This document shows positions 35,401-43,931 of a DNA stretch of 64,000 bases, piece by piece. The translations under genes were made by a program, and so were the position numbers. A model generated the notes under the pieces. The model searched no databases, had not been told where the DNA came from, and saw only the letters and a list, made by a program, of their open reading frames with translations. The first letter of the stretch is position 1. Each line of letters begins with the position of its first letter. This DNA comes from Clavibacter sp. A6099 (GTDB taxonomy: Bacteria > Actinomycetota > Actinomycetes > Actinomycetales > Microbacteriaceae). Location of the stretch: NCBI RefSeq assembly GCF_021919125.1, contig NZ_CP083439.1, positions 744,001 through 808,000 on the forward strand, read 5' to 3'.

Positions 35401-38400
35401 CTGCATCTCCTCTCCGTCTTCAGCCTCCGCAACCGGGCACTGATCGCGCTCATCACGATCGTCATCGGGGTGTTCGGCGGCATCGCGCTGACGACGCTCA
35501 AGCAGGAGCTCATCCCTTCGGTGTCGTTCCCGCAGCTCGCGGTCGTCACGGCGTACCCGGGCGCGTCGCCCGCGGTCGTGGACACCGACGTGTCGACGCC
35601 CATCGAGCGCGCGATCCAGGCGGTGCCCGGCCTCGAGTCCTCCACGGCGACCTCGCGCACCGACTCGTCCGTCATCTCCGCGTCGTTCACCTACGGGACC
35701 GACCTCGCGACGGCCGAGCAGAAGATCGACCAGGCCATCAACCGGATCCGCACCACGCTGCCCGACGGCATCGACCCCGTCGTGATCGCGGGCAGCATCG
35801 ACGACCTGCCGGTGATCCAGATCGCCGTCACGAGCGACCTCAGCCCGCAGGACCTCACGGCCGCGCTCGAGCGCTCGACGCTCGGGGACATCCGGAAGCT
35901 CGCGGGCGTGCGCGACGCGAGCCTGCTGGGCACGGTCGGGCAGCGCGTGGTCATCACGCCGGATCCCGCCGAGGTGCAGGCCGCCGGCCTCACGAACCAG
36001 GCGATCCGCGACGCGCTCGACGCGAACGGCTCGCTCCTGCCCGCGGGATCCGTGACGGAGGACGGCACGACGCTGTCGGTGCAGTCGGGCACGCGCCTCG
36101 GATCCACCCAGGACCTCGCCTCGCTGCCGCTGCTGGGCGCGGCGGGCGGTCGCGCGCTCACGATCGGCGACGTCGCCACGGTCGAGCTCGGCCAGGATCC
36201 GACCACCGGCATCTCCCGCGTCGACGGCCAGCCGTCCCTCACCATCGCGGTGACGAAGACGCCCGCGGGCAACACGGTCGACGTCTCGCATCTCGTGACC
36301 CAGCTCCTGCCGCAGCTGTCGGACGACCTGGGGAGCGACACGAAGTTCACGGTCGTGTTCGACCAGGCGCCGTTCATCGAGCAGTCGATCTCGAGCCTCA
36401 CCACGGAGGGCCTGCTCGGCCTCGTGTTCGCGGTGCTCGTGATCCTCGTGTTCCTGATGTCGATCCGGTCCACGATCGTGACCGCGATCTCGATCCCGGC
36501 GTCCGTGCTCATCACCTTCATCGGCATGCTCGCCTCGGGCTACACGCTGAACATCATCACCCTCGGCGCGCTGACGATCGCGGTCGGGCGCGTGGTGGAC
36601 GACTCGATCGTGGTCATCGAGAACATCAAGCGGCACCTCTCCTTCACGCCCGACCGGCTCGACGCGATCCGCGCGGCCGTGCGCGAGGTCGCGGGCGCGG
36701 TCACCGCGTCGACCGCCACGACCGTCGCGGTGTTCCTGCCGATCGCGCTCGTGGGCGACATCACCGGCGAGCTGTTCCGGCCGTTCGCGCTGACCGTGAC
36801 CATCGCGCTCGCCGCGTCCCTGTTCGTCTCGCTGACGATCGTGCCGGTGCTCGCGTACTGGTTCCTGCGGCCCGAGGGGGAGTCGCGTCGGTCGCGGAGG
36901 AAGGCGGCCGCCGCCGCGGCTGCGGAGAGCACGCGCACGGGAGCGCACGCCGCGGTCCGCGGATCCGTCGACGACCGCGGGCGATCGGGCCGGCGGGCCC
37001 GCGGATCGCACGCCGCCGACGGCCAGAGCGAGGGCCAGAGCGGCGGCGAGGGGATCGGCGCGCCCACGCGCCTCCAGCGCGGCTACCGGCCGATCCTCGC
37101 GTGGACGCTCAAGCACTCGGCCGTCACGCTGGTCCTCGCGATCCTCGTGCTCGGCGGCACGGTCGCGCTCATCCCGAGCATGAAGACCAACTTCCTCGGC
37201 GACAGCGGCCAGAACACGCTGACCGTGTCGCAGGAGCTGCCGAGCGACACCAGCCTCGAGGCGCAGGACACCGCGGCCACGAAGGTGGAGCAGGCGCTCA
37301 TCGACGTCCAGGGCGTCGACACCGTGCAGACCTCGATCGGCTCGGACAGCACCTCGCTCACCTCGGCGTTCGGGGGCGGCGGCGGCATCACGTTCGCGCT
37401 CACCACCGACGCGGACGCCGACCAGGACGCCATCCGCGAGCGCGTGCGCACCGCGGTCGACGGCCTCACCGACGTGGGCGACGTGTCGCTGGCGGCGGCG
37501 TCGGGCGGGTTCTCCTCGAGCGACATCACGGTGGAGATCACCGCGAACGACTCCGACGACCTGAAGACCTCGGCCGACGCGGTCCTCGCGGCCGTCAAGG
37601 ACATCCCGTCCATCGAGCAGGCCACGAGCAACCTCTCGGAGACGCAGCCGTACATCGCGGTGACCGTCGACCGGGCCAAGGCCGCGGCCGCCGGGCTCAG
37701 CGAGCAGGCCGTGGGCGGCATCGTCACGGCGAGCAGGCTGCCGGCCGCGGTCGGTCAGGTCGTGATCGACGAGAAGACGCTGTCCATCTACATCCAGGAC
37801 CCGGACGCCGCGCAGAGCCTGCAGGGGCTGCGCGACTTCCGGATCCCCACCGCGCGCGGGTCCGTGCCGCTCAGCGACCTCGCGACCGTCGAGGTGGCCG
37901 ACGGCCCCGCGACCGTCACGACCACGGGCGGCTTCCGCAGCGCGACCGTCAGCGCGACGCCCGGCAGCGACGACGTGGGCTTCGCCTCGTCGGAGGTGTC
38001 GCAGGCCGTCGCGGGCGTGCAGCTGCCGGCGGGCGCGCAGGCCTCGCTCGGCGGCGTCGCGTCGCAGCAGTCCGACGCGTTCGGGCAGCTCGGGCTCGCG
38101 GTGCTCGCGGCGATCCTGATCGTCTACATCATCATGGTGGCGACGTTCCGGAGCCTCATCCAGCCGCTCGTGCTCCTCGTCTCGGTGCCGTTCGCGGCGA
38201 CGGGCGCGGTGCTCCTGCAGGTCGTGACGGGGATCCCGCTGGGCGTCGCGTCGATCATCGGCCTGCTGATGCTCGTGGGCATCGTGGTGACCAACGCGAT
38301 CGTGCTCATCGACCTCGTGAACCAGTACCGGACGCGCGGCATGGCGCTCCGCGAGGCGATCCTGCAGGGCGCCGGTCGACGGCTCCGGCCCATCCTCATG

Positions 38401-38667
38401 ACGGCGCTGGCGACGATCTTCGCGCTGCTGCCGCTCGCGATCGGGCTCACCGGGCACGGTGGGTTCATCTCGCAGCCGCTCGCGATCGTGGTGATCGGCG
38501 GCCTGCTGTCGTCGACCGTGCTGACGCTGCTGGTGCTGCCGTCGCTGTACTCGCTGGTGGAGCGCGCGGCGCTGCGGATCCGGGCGCGCGGTGAGCGGAA
38601 GCGGGCCGAGCGCGGGCTGCCGGCGGGCGGATCCGCGACGACGACCGAGGCCGGCGCCGCGGGCTGA
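35401..38667 (+). CDS. RND family efflux transporter (AcrB-like)
   Basis: The 1088-residue permease has the duplicated RND layout. A first helix (about 10-32) and porter half (FPQLAVVTAYPGASPAVVDT) precede helices at about 325-490, with GRVVDDSIVVIENIKRHL carrying the proton-relay Asp pair. A second porter half and helices at about 895-1060 include MLVGIVVTNAIVLIDLVNQY. A hydrophilic Arg/Ala/Ser-rich insert (about 495-555) separates the halves. The best start is CTG at 35401: AAGGAG lies six bases upstream, homology begins there (LHLLSVFSLRNRALIA), and no in-frame ATG, GTG or TTG lies nearby. Substrate unknown; drug or lipid export is usual. No adaptor or outer-membrane partner is present, as expected in an actinobacterium. 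Confidence 0.88.
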   Translation: MHLLSVFSLRNRALIALITIVIGVFGGIALTTLKQELIPSVSFPQLAVVTAYPGASPAVVDTDVSTPIERAIQAVPGLESSTATSRTDSSVISASFTYGTDLATAEQKIDQAINRIRTTLPDGIDPVVIAGSIDDLPVIQIAVTSDLSPQDLTAALERSTLGDIRKLAGVRDASLLGTVGQRVVITPDPAEVQAAGLTNQAIRDALDANGSLLPAGSVTEDGTTLSVQSGTRLGSTQDLASLPLLGAAGGRALTIGDVATVELGQDPTTGISRVDGQPSLTIAVTKTPAGNTVDVSHLVTQLLPQLSDDLGSDTKFTVVFDQAPFIEQSISSLTTEGLLGLVFAVLVILVFLMSIRSTIVTAISIPASVLITFIGMLASGYTLNIITLGALTIAVGRVVDDSIVVIENIKRHLSFTPDRLDAIRAAVREVAGAVTASTATTVAVFLPIALVGDITGELFRPFALTVTIALAASLFVSLTIVPVLAYWFLRPEGESRRSRRKAAAAAAAESTRTGAHAAVRGSVDDRGRSGRRARGSHAADGQSEGQSGGEGIGAPTRLQRGYRPILAWTLKHSAVTLVLAILVLGGTVALIPSMKTNFLGDSGQNTLTVSQELPSDTSLEAQDTAATKVEQALIDVQGVDTVQTSIGSDSTSLTSAFGGGGGITFALTTDADADQDAIRERVRTAVDGLTDVGDVSLAAASGGFSSSDITVEITANDSDDLKTSADAVLAAVKDIPSIEQATSNLSETQPYIAVTVDRAKAAAAGLSEQAVGGIVTASRLPAAVGQVVIDEKTLSIYIQDPDAAQSLQGLRDFRIPTARGSVPLSDLATVEVADGPATVTTTGGFRSATVSATPGSDDVGFASSEVSQAVAGVQLPAGAQASLGGVASQQSDAFGQLGLAVLAAILIVYIIMVATFRSLIQPLVLLVSVPFAATGAVLLQVVTGIPLGVASIIGLLMLVGIVVTNAIVLIDLVNQYRTRGMALREAILQGAGRRLRPILMTALATIFALLPLAIGLTGHGGFISQPLAIVVIGGLLSSTVLTLLVLPSLYSLVERAALRIRARGERKRAERGLPAGGSATTTEAGAAG

Positions 38668-38985
38668 TCCGCGCCTCACGACCCCGCCCGGGGGCGCCGC
38701 GTGGCGCGCCCGGGCGGAGCGCCGCCCTGGTGCCCGGGGCGCGCGTCCGGTAGTGTGCTCCAGTCGGCTCTTGACACCGCTACCGGACCATCCATCCGGG
38801 CGGATGGATTTGTCAGTCAGGTGGGCCGGTTTCCCCCTCTCGTTCCGCAGAGGGGTACGTCACGCGATGACACGGCCCCCGGTCGACGACTGCCCGGGTT
38901 GAGAGCAGCTCTGCGCACCCTGATCCTGTAGCGCGCTGCTTCGAATGAGCATTGTCATGCACTCGAGCAGAACGAGGAATCCCTC
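38668..38985 (+). other. 318-bp upstream region with structured leader of the DEAD-box gene
   Basis: No gene is visible. Three inverted repeats follow one another: GTCCGGTAG/CTACCGGAC (38745-38753 and 38780-38788); ATCCATCC/GGATGGAT (38790-38797 and 38802-38809, GGGC loop); CCCCTCT/AGAGGGG (38834-38840 and 38849-38855). TTGACA at 38771-38776 looks like a -35 but no good -10 follows at 16-18 bases; TAGTGT (38751-38756) is an alternative -10. Helicase genes of the CsdA group often have long cold-responsive leaders, so an RNA switch is plausible. AACGAGGAA lies before the ATG. Confidence 0.6.
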
Positions 38986-41244
38986 ATGCCCTACAACAAC
39001 GACTCCCCGCGCGGCGCCAAGCGCGCCCCCGCCGGATCCCGCAGCCCGAACCACCGCGGCTACAACTCGGATCCCGCCCCCAAGAAGCAGCGCTGGAACG
39101 CCGACGAGCGCGCCCAGCGCTCCGGCCAGGACGACCGCCCCCAGCGCGGCGGCGCAGCCCGCCCCGCGCGCGGCGGCGACCGCCCCAACTGGGAGCCCCG
39201 CGCCGAGCGCCCCGCCGGTCGCGGCGAGCGTCCCGCGTACGGCGACCGCCCCAACCGCGCCAACGCGCGCCCCGAGCGTGGCGGCGACGCCCGACCGCAG
39301 CGCGGCGAGCGCCCCTCCTACGGCGGCGGGAACGACCGCGGCCAGCGCAGCGAGCGCCCCTCGTACGGCGCCGAGCGCGGCCAGCGCTCCGAGCGTCCGT
39401 CGTACGGGAACTCGCGTCCCGACCGTGGCGGCGAGCGCTCCGAGCGTCCGTCCTACAACGACCGCGCGCCGCGCAACGACCGTCCCTCGTACGGGAACGA
39501 CCGGCCGCAGCGGTCGGAGCGTCCGGCCCACAACGACCGGAACGAGCGCCCCTCGTACGGCGATCGCGCCCAGCGTTCCGAGCGCCCGTCGTACGGCGAC
39601 CGCGCCCAGCGTTCCGAGCGTCCCGCGTACAACGACCGCGCCGAGCGCCCGTCGTACGGTGACCGCGCCCAGCGTTCCGAGCGTCCCGCGTACAACGACC
39701 GCCCGGCTCGCACCGAGCGTCCGTCGTACAACGACTCGCGTCCGGCTCGCACGGAGCGCCCGTCGTACAACGACTCCCGCCCGGCGCGCACGGAGCGCCC
39801 CTCCTACGGCGACCGCGCCGAGCGCTCTGAGCGTCCCGCGTACAACGACCGTCCTGCTCGCACGGAGCGCCCGTCGTACGGCGACCGCCCGCAGCGGTCC
39901 GAGCGTCCGTCATACGGCGACCGCCCCCAGCGCAACGAGCGCCCGTCCTACGACGACGCCCGCCCCAAGCGCGACAGCGACTTCTACCCGAGCAAGGAGG
40001 GCGCCCCGCGCCACGCTCCGTCCGAGGACTTCGTGCTCGAGCGCCTCGAGGCCCAGGCCACCACGGCCAAGGACGTCGACGGCGTGACCTTCGCGGCCCT
40101 CGGCCTCGGCCAGAACATCGTCCGCGTGCTCGAGGAGCTGGGTGCGGCCAGCCCGTTCCCGATCCAGGCCGCCACGATCCCCGACGTGCTCGCCGGTCGC
40201 GACGTGCTCGGCCGCGGTCGCACCGGATCCGGCAAGACCATCGCGTTCGGCGCGCCCCTCGTGGAGCGCCTGCTCGAGAACGACGGCGCGAAGAACCGCA
40301 AGATGGGCCGCAAGCCCCGCGCGCTGATCCTCGCCCCGACGCGCGAGCTCGCCATGCAGATCGACCGCACGGTGCAGCCCATCGCCCGCTCGGTCGGCCT
40401 GTTCACCACCACGATCTTCGGCGGCGTGCCGCAGTTCAAGCAGGTCGGTGCGCTGCAGCGCGGCGTCGACATCCTCATCGCGACCCCCGGCCGCCTCGAG
40501 GACCTCATCGACCAGGGCCGCCTCGACCTCTCCGAGATCGTCGTCACGGTCCTCGACGAGGCCGACCATATGTGCGACCTCGGCTTCCTCGAGCCCGTGC
40601 AGCGGATCCTCCGCCAGGTGAAGAAGGACGGCCAGCGCCTCCTCTTCTCCGCCACGCTCGACAAGGGCGTCGCGACGCTCGTCAACGAGTTCCTGCCGAA
40701 CCCCCGCGTCCACGAGGTCGCGGGCGAGGACCAGGCGTCGTCGACCATCGACCACCGCGTGCTCCTCATCGAGCAGCGCGACAAGGCCGCGATCATCGAG
40801 CAGCTCAGCTCGGGCGAGGGCAAGACGCTGATCTTCGCCCGCACCCGCGCGTTCGCCGAGCAGCTCGCCGACCAGCTCGAGGACGCCGGCATCCCGGCGA
40901 CGTCGCTGCACGGCGACCTCAACCAGGCGCGCCGCACGCGCAACCTGCAGCTCCTCACGAGCGGCAAGGTCCGCGTGCTCGTGGCGACCGACGTGGCCGC
41001 CCGCGGCATCCACGTGGACGACATCGGCCTGGTCATCCAGGCCGACGCGCCCGACGAGTACAAGAGCTACCTCCACCGCGCCGGCCGCACGGGCCGCGCG
41101 GGCAAGCAGGGCACCGTCGTGACGCTGATCACGAAGGCACGCCGCCGCCGCATGGACGACCTCCTGGGTCGCGCCGAGATCAAGGCGACGACGGTCATGG
41201 CCGCCGCCGGGGACCGCGTCATCGCGGACCTCGCGCGCGTCTAG
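38986..41244 (+). CDS. DEAD-box RNA helicase with repeat-rich N-terminal extension
   Basis: The 752-residue protein has a helicase core at about 365-735: Q motif FPIQAATIP, Walker A with Lys417 (RTGSGKT), PTREL, DEAD at 524-527, SAT, and HRAGRTGR. It is preceded by an unusually long disordered region of about 340 residues. That region is built from some 17 copies of an Arg/Tyr-rich unit of RSERPSYGDR or TERPAYNDR type. In most bacterial helicases such tails are C-terminal and shorter. Arg/Tyr repeats promote RNA binding and condensation, so a role in ribosome assembly or RNA decay at low temperature is likely. A long structured leader precedes it and a 26-pair terminator hairpin follows. Confidence 0.93.
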   Translation: MPYNNDSPRGAKRAPAGSRSPNHRGYNSDPAPKKQRWNADERAQRSGQDDRPQRGGAARPARGGDRPNWEPRAERPAGRGERPAYGDRPNRANARPERGGDARPQRGERPSYGGGNDRGQRSERPSYGAERGQRSERPSYGNSRPDRGGERSERPSYNDRAPRNDRPSYGNDRPQRSERPAHNDRNERPSYGDRAQRSERPSYGDRAQRSERPAYNDRAERPSYGDRAQRSERPAYNDRPARTERPSYNDSRPARTERPSYNDSRPARTERPSYGDRAERSERPAYNDRPARTERPSYGDRPQRSERPSYGDRPQRNERPSYDDARPKRDSDFYPSKEGAPRHAPSEDFVLERLEAQATTAKDVDGVTFAALGLGQNIVRVLEELGAASPFPIQAATIPDVLAGRDVLGRGRTGSGKTIAFGAPLVERLLENDGAKNRKMGRKPRALILAPTRELAMQIDRTVQPIARSVGLFTTTIFGGVPQFKQVGALQRGVDILIATPGRLEDLIDQGRLDLSEIVVTVLDEADHMCDLGFLEPVQRILRQVKKDGQRLLFSATLDKGVATLVNEFLPNPRVHEVAGEDQASSTIDHRVLLIEQRDKAAIIEQLSSGEGKTLIFARTRAFAEQLADQLEDAGIPATSLHGDLNQARRTRNLQLLTSGKVRVLVATDVAARGIHVDDIGLVIQADAPDEYKSYLHRAGRTGRAGKQGTVVTLITKARRRRMDDLLGRAEIKATTVMAAAGDRVIADLARV
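39230..39965 (+). repeat. tandem coding repeats in the helicase N-terminus
   Basis: Units of about 24-48 bases encode ERPSYGDR/ERPAYNDR-type peptides. Adjacent copies are nearly identical at the DNA level; for example a 23-base block ending in TTCCGAGCG recurs near 39568, 39600 and 39662. This points to recent expansion, and copy number is likely to differ between strains. Confidence 0.85.
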
Positions 41245-41248
41245 CGCT

Positions 41249-41310
41249 CACGCACGACCACGACGGCCGTCCCATCCCTCAGCGGGATGGGGCGGCCGTC
41301 GTCGTGCGTG
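41249..41310 (+). terminator. long hairpin terminator after the helicase gene
   Basis: Three paired blocks (41249-41258 with 41301-41310, 41262-41269 with 41293-41300, 41271-41278 with 41284-41291) give about 26 pairs with one three-base bulge and a five-base loop. It begins four bases after the stop. Confidence 0.9.
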
Positions 41311-41329
41311 GGGTGGCTCGGCGGTCTGG

Positions 41330-41335
41330 CATCCT
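41330..41335 (+). promoter_or_regulatory. leaderless-type -10 box (CATCCT)
   Basis: CATCCT ends seven bases before the GTG at 41343. Confidence 0.4.
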
Positions 41336-41342
41336 CGATGCC

Positions 41343-41873
41343 GTGCCCGAACGGATCCGCCTGCTGACGCCCGACGACGCCCCCGCCCTGTCCGAGCTGC
41401 GCCTGCGCAGCCGCGCGTTCCTCGCGCCGTGGGAGCCGATCCGGCAGCCGGACCACGACACCCCCGCCGGTCAGCGCGCCGACCTCGAGGCGGCGCTGGC
41501 GCAGCACGCGCGCGGGCAGGGCGTGCCGCTCGCGATCCTGGACGACGACGGATCCGTCGCCGGCCGTCTCAACCTCGACGGCATCGTGCGTGGCGCCTTC
41601 GAGTCGTGCGCGATGGGGTACTGGCTCGCGGCGGATCGCACCGGCCGCGGGCTCGCGACCTCCGCGGTCGAGGCCGCGGTCGCCCTCGCGTTCGGCGAGC
41701 TCGGGCTGCACCGGGTCGAGGCCGGCACGCTCCTGCACAACGCCGCGTCGCAGGCCGTGCTCGCCCGCGCGGGCTTCACGCGGTTCGGGCTCGCTCCGCG
41801 CTACCTGCGCATCGCGGGGGAGTGGCAGGACCACGTGCTGTTCCAGCGGCTGGCGGACGACCCGGCCGTCTGA
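41343..41873 (+). CDS. RimJ/RimL-type GNAT acetyltransferase
   Basis: The 176-residue protein is of the RimJ/RimL type that acetylates protein N-termini. It begins with IRLLTPDDAPALSELRLRSR, has an FLAPWEP segment, GYWLAADRTGRGLATSAVEA (about 98-117) as acetyl-CoA loop, LGLHRVEAGTLLHNAASQAV and RAGFTRFGLAPRYLRIAGEW with the closing HVLFQRL strand. The substrate is a guess from the family; ribosomal or other proteins are usual. GTG at 41343 is supported by the CATCCT box. It ends 14 bp from the convergent SDR gene. Confidence 0.88.
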   Translation: MPERIRLLTPDDAPALSELRLRSRAFLAPWEPIRQPDHDTPAGQRADLEAALAQHARGQGVPLAILDDDGSVAGRLNLDGIVRGAFESCAMGYWLAADRTGRGLATSAVEAAVALAFGELGLHRVEAGTLLHNAASQAVLARAGFTRFGLAPRYLRIAGEWQDHVLFQRLADDPAV

Positions 41874-41887
41874 CCCTGGTCGGCGGA

Positions 41888-42610
41888 TCAGCGCGACCCG
41901 CCGTACGCCGCCGGCACCAGGTCCATGCGCGCGTCGCCGCTCGCGACGAGCGCGAGCACCGCAGGGGCGACCGTCTCCGGGGTGTCGAAGGTCGCGCCCG
42001 CGGTCATCGCCTCGGCCTCGGCGCGGCCCGCGCGGATCGAGGCCATGAACTCGGTCTCGGTCGCGAACGGGATGAGCGTCGAGACGACGATGCCCGTGCC
42101 GTCCAGCTCCGCGCGGGCGATCGCCGACAGGCGCTCCAGCGCGATCTTGGATGCGACGTAGCCGCCCGTGCCGGGCACGTCGGCGAACGTGGTGCCCGAG
42201 CTGACGTTGACGATCGCGCCGGTGCCCTGCGCGCGCATGGTCGGGATCACCGCCTGCATCGTCGCGAGGGGCGCCACGAGGTTGAGCTCGAGGACGGCGC
42301 GGAGGTCGTCGAGCGCCAGGGCCTCGACCGACGACTGGAGGCCCTGGCCGGCGTTGTTCACGAGCACGTCGATGCGACCGAAGGCGTCGAGGGCGGCCTG
42401 CGCCAGCGCGGCGACGTCGGACGCGTCGGTGACGTCGCAGCGCACGGCGATCGCGTCGCCGCCGATCTCCGCCGCCAGCTGCCGGATCCGCTCCTCCCGC
42501 CGGGCCGCGAGCACCACCCGCGCGCCAGCTGCGGCGGCCGCACGTGCCGTGGCCGCCCCGATGCCCGACGACGCTCCCGTGATGACGACGACCGCGTCCT
42601 GGATCTGCAT
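41888..42610 (-). CDS. short-chain dehydrogenase/reductase
   Basis: The 240-residue classical SDR has the cofactor motif TGASSGIGAATARA (about 11-24), a basic residue pair in LAARREERI that favours NADP, the NNAG motif near 87-90, and the catalytic Ser (NVSSGTTF), Tyr and Lys (GGYVASKIAL, about 150-159). The substrate is unknown. GGAGGAGGAG before the ATG at 42610 sets the start. A divergent TetR gene with a palindrome between them suggests ligand-controlled expression. Confidence 0.92.
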   Translation of the reverse strand: MQIQDAVVVITGASSGIGAATARAAAAAGARVVLAARREERIRQLAAEIGGDAIAVRCDVTDASDVAALAQAALDAFGRIDVLVNNAGQGLQSSVEALALDDLRAVLELNLVAPLATMQAVIPTMRAQGTGAIVNVSSGTTFADVPGTGGYVASKIALERLSAIARAELDGTGIVVSTLIPFATETEFMASIRAGRAEAEAMTAGATFDTPETVAPAVLALVASGDARMDLVPAAYGGSR

Positions 42611-42652
42611 GGCTCCTCCTCCTGCGACCGCGACGCGACCTGCGAGGAGGAA

Positions 42653-42670
42653 CGCTACCCCCGAGTAGCG
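42653..42670. promoter_or_regulatory. candidate TetR operator
   Basis: CGCTAC (42653-42658) and GTAGCG (42665-42670) form an inverted repeat with a six-base spacer, between the divergent SDR and tetR genes and 43 bases from the SDR start. Confidence 0.55.
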
Positions 42671-42687
42671 AAATGGGATGACGGGCC

Positions 42688-42693
42688 TATCCT
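42688..42693 (+). promoter_or_regulatory. leaderless-type -10 box (TATCCT) for the tetR gene
   Basis: TATCCT ends seven bases before the ATG at 42701. Confidence 0.5.
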
Positions 42694-42700
42694 GGTCGGG

Positions 42701-43327
42701 ATGGACACGCCGGCCGCCGCACCCCGACCCCGCGTCGGCCGCCCGGTCGACCGCTCGGGCGACGCCGCGATCCTCGCCGCCGCCCTCGACCTCGTCGCCG
42801 AGCGGGACTACGACGGCATGGCCCTCGACGAGGTCGCCGCGCGCACCGGCCGCGCGAAGACCACGATCTACCGGCGCTGGGCGACGAAGGAGGATCTCGT
42901 GCTCGCCGCGATCCGCAGCGTCGGCCGCCCGCCGGAGGCCGAGGCCCTGCCCGACACCGGATCCCTGCGCGACGACCTCCTCGCCGTCGTCGACTCGGGC
43001 TGGCTCGGCGGCCCCGACCGGCGCGCGGCAGTGTTCGCCGGCCTCGCGCCCGCGATGCGCGGCTCGGAGCGCCTGGCGCGGGCGATCCGCTCCGAGGTCA
43101 CGGATCCGTACGTCGAGGTCTACGGCCGCCTGCTGCGCCGCGCCGTCGAGCGGGGCGAGGCGCCCGCGCGGTCGGACGCCGCCGTCGCCGTGCTCGCCGA
43201 GGTCGTCCCCGCCATGAGCACGCAGCGCCTGGCGGCCGGGCGCGGCCCGGTGCGGCGCGCGTTCTTCGTGCAGGTGATCGACGAGGTGCTGCTCCCGGCC
43301 CTCGGCGTCCCGGATGCCGCCGGATAG
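42701..43327 (+). CDS. TetR/AcrR family regulator
   Basis: The 208-residue protein has a TetR DNA-binding domain at about 20-66 (ILAAALDLVAERDYDGMALD; VAARTGRAKTTIYRRWATKE). The ligand domain is all-helical and of the TetR_C_11/16 type (SLRDDLLAVVDSGW; PVRRAFFVQVIDEVLLPAL). It probably represses itself and the divergent SDR through the CGCTAC palindrome. The gene ends ten bases before the next ATG, so an acetyltransferase may share its transcript, although that gene has its own -10 box. Confidence 0.9.
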   Translation: MDTPAAAPRPRVGRPVDRSGDAAILAAALDLVAERDYDGMALDEVAARTGRAKTTIYRRWATKEDLVLAAIRSVGRPPEAEALPDTGSLRDDLLAVVDSGWLGGPDRRAAVFAGLAPAMRGSERLARAIRSEVTDPYVEVYGRLLRRAVERGEAPARSDAAVAVLAEVVPAMSTQRLAAGRGPVRRAFFVQVIDEVLLPALGVPDAAG

Positions 43328-43330
43328 CCT
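43325..43330 (+). promoter_or_regulatory. leaderless-type -10 box (TAGCCT)
   Basis: TAGCCT overlaps the tetR stop and ends seven bases before the ATG at 43338. Confidence 0.5.
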
Positions 43331-43337
43331 CGACCGC

Positions 43338-43829
43338 ATGCAGATCCGCCCCGCGACGGACGTCGACTGGCCCCGCATCTTCCCCTTCTACCGGGCGATC
43401 GTCGACGCCGGCCGCACCTACGCGCTCCCGGCCGGGCAGTCGCTCGAGGAGGCGCGGCCGAACTGGATGGCCGAGGCGCCGGCCCGCACCCTCGTGGCGG
43501 TGGACGACGACGGCACGGTGCTCGGATCCGCCAAGGCCGGACCCAACCGCCCGGGTCGCGGTGCCCATGTCGCCACCGGGTCGTTCCTCGTGGATCCCGC
43601 GCACGGCGGCCGGGGCGTGGGTCGCGCGCTCGGCGAGCACGTGATCGCGTGGGCGCGCGCGGAGGGCTACCGGGCGATCCAGTTCAATGCGGTCGTGGAG
43701 ACGAACCACGCGGCCGTGCACCTGTGGCGGTCGCTCGGCTTCCGGATCGTCGGCACCGTGCCCGCGGCCTTCGACCACGCGGATCACGGGCTCGTCGGCC
43801 TGCACGTGATGCACCTGCCGCTCGACTGA
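43338..43829 (+). CDS. GNAT family N-acetyltransferase
   Basis: The 163-residue protein is a typical single-domain GNAT. It starts MQIRPATDVDWPRIFPFYRA, has the strand GAHVATGSFLVDPAHGGRGVG (about 77-97) leading into the acetyl-CoA loop, and ends with NHAAVHLWRSLGFRIVGTVP (about 123-142) and HVMHLPL. The sequence resembles uncharacterised acetyltransferases often annotated L-amino acid N-acyltransferase. The substrate cannot be read from sequence. Confidence 0.87.
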   Translation: MQIRPATDVDWPRIFPFYRAIVDAGRTYALPAGQSLEEARPNWMAEAPARTLVAVDDDGTVLGSAKAGPNRPGRGAHVATGSFLVDPAHGGRGVGRALGEHVIAWARAEGYRAIQFNAVVETNHAAVHLWRSLGFRIVGTVPAAFDHADHGLVGLHVMHLPLD

Positions 43830-43855
43830 GCGGACCGGATCCGGCGTGCGGGACG

Positions 43856-43885
43856 ATGTGCACATGTCAGAACATAGGCTACGTT
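43856..43885 (+). promoter_or_regulatory. promoter/operator region of the inositol operon
   Basis: The perfect palindrome ATGTGCACAT (43856-43865) adjoins TGTCAGAACA (43865-43874), and TAGGCT (43875-43880) is the likely -10 element. TGTCAGAACA closely resembles TGTCAACACA in front of the sugar-binding protein gene (63396-63405), so one GntR regulator may control both. Confidence 0.55.
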
Positions 43886-43931
43886 GGACGGGCATCCGAA
43901 CCGCCCCCGCCGAAGAGAAAGCAGCGCCGAC

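Noticed and set aside
35304-38594. 1096-codon plus-strand frame overlapping the RND transporter
   Set aside because: Its translation is dominated by Arg, Ala and Gly with no hydrophobic helices; the overlapping frame gives a complete RND protein.
38745-38860. 6C RNA or another known actinobacterial small RNA in the helicase leader
   Set aside because: The loops lack the runs of six or more cytosines that define 6C RNA, and I cannot match the hairpins to another known family.
39230-39965. CRISPR-like regular repeats
   Set aside because: The repeats are in frame, have no unique spacers of constant size, and encode a continuous protein domain. No cas genes are nearby.
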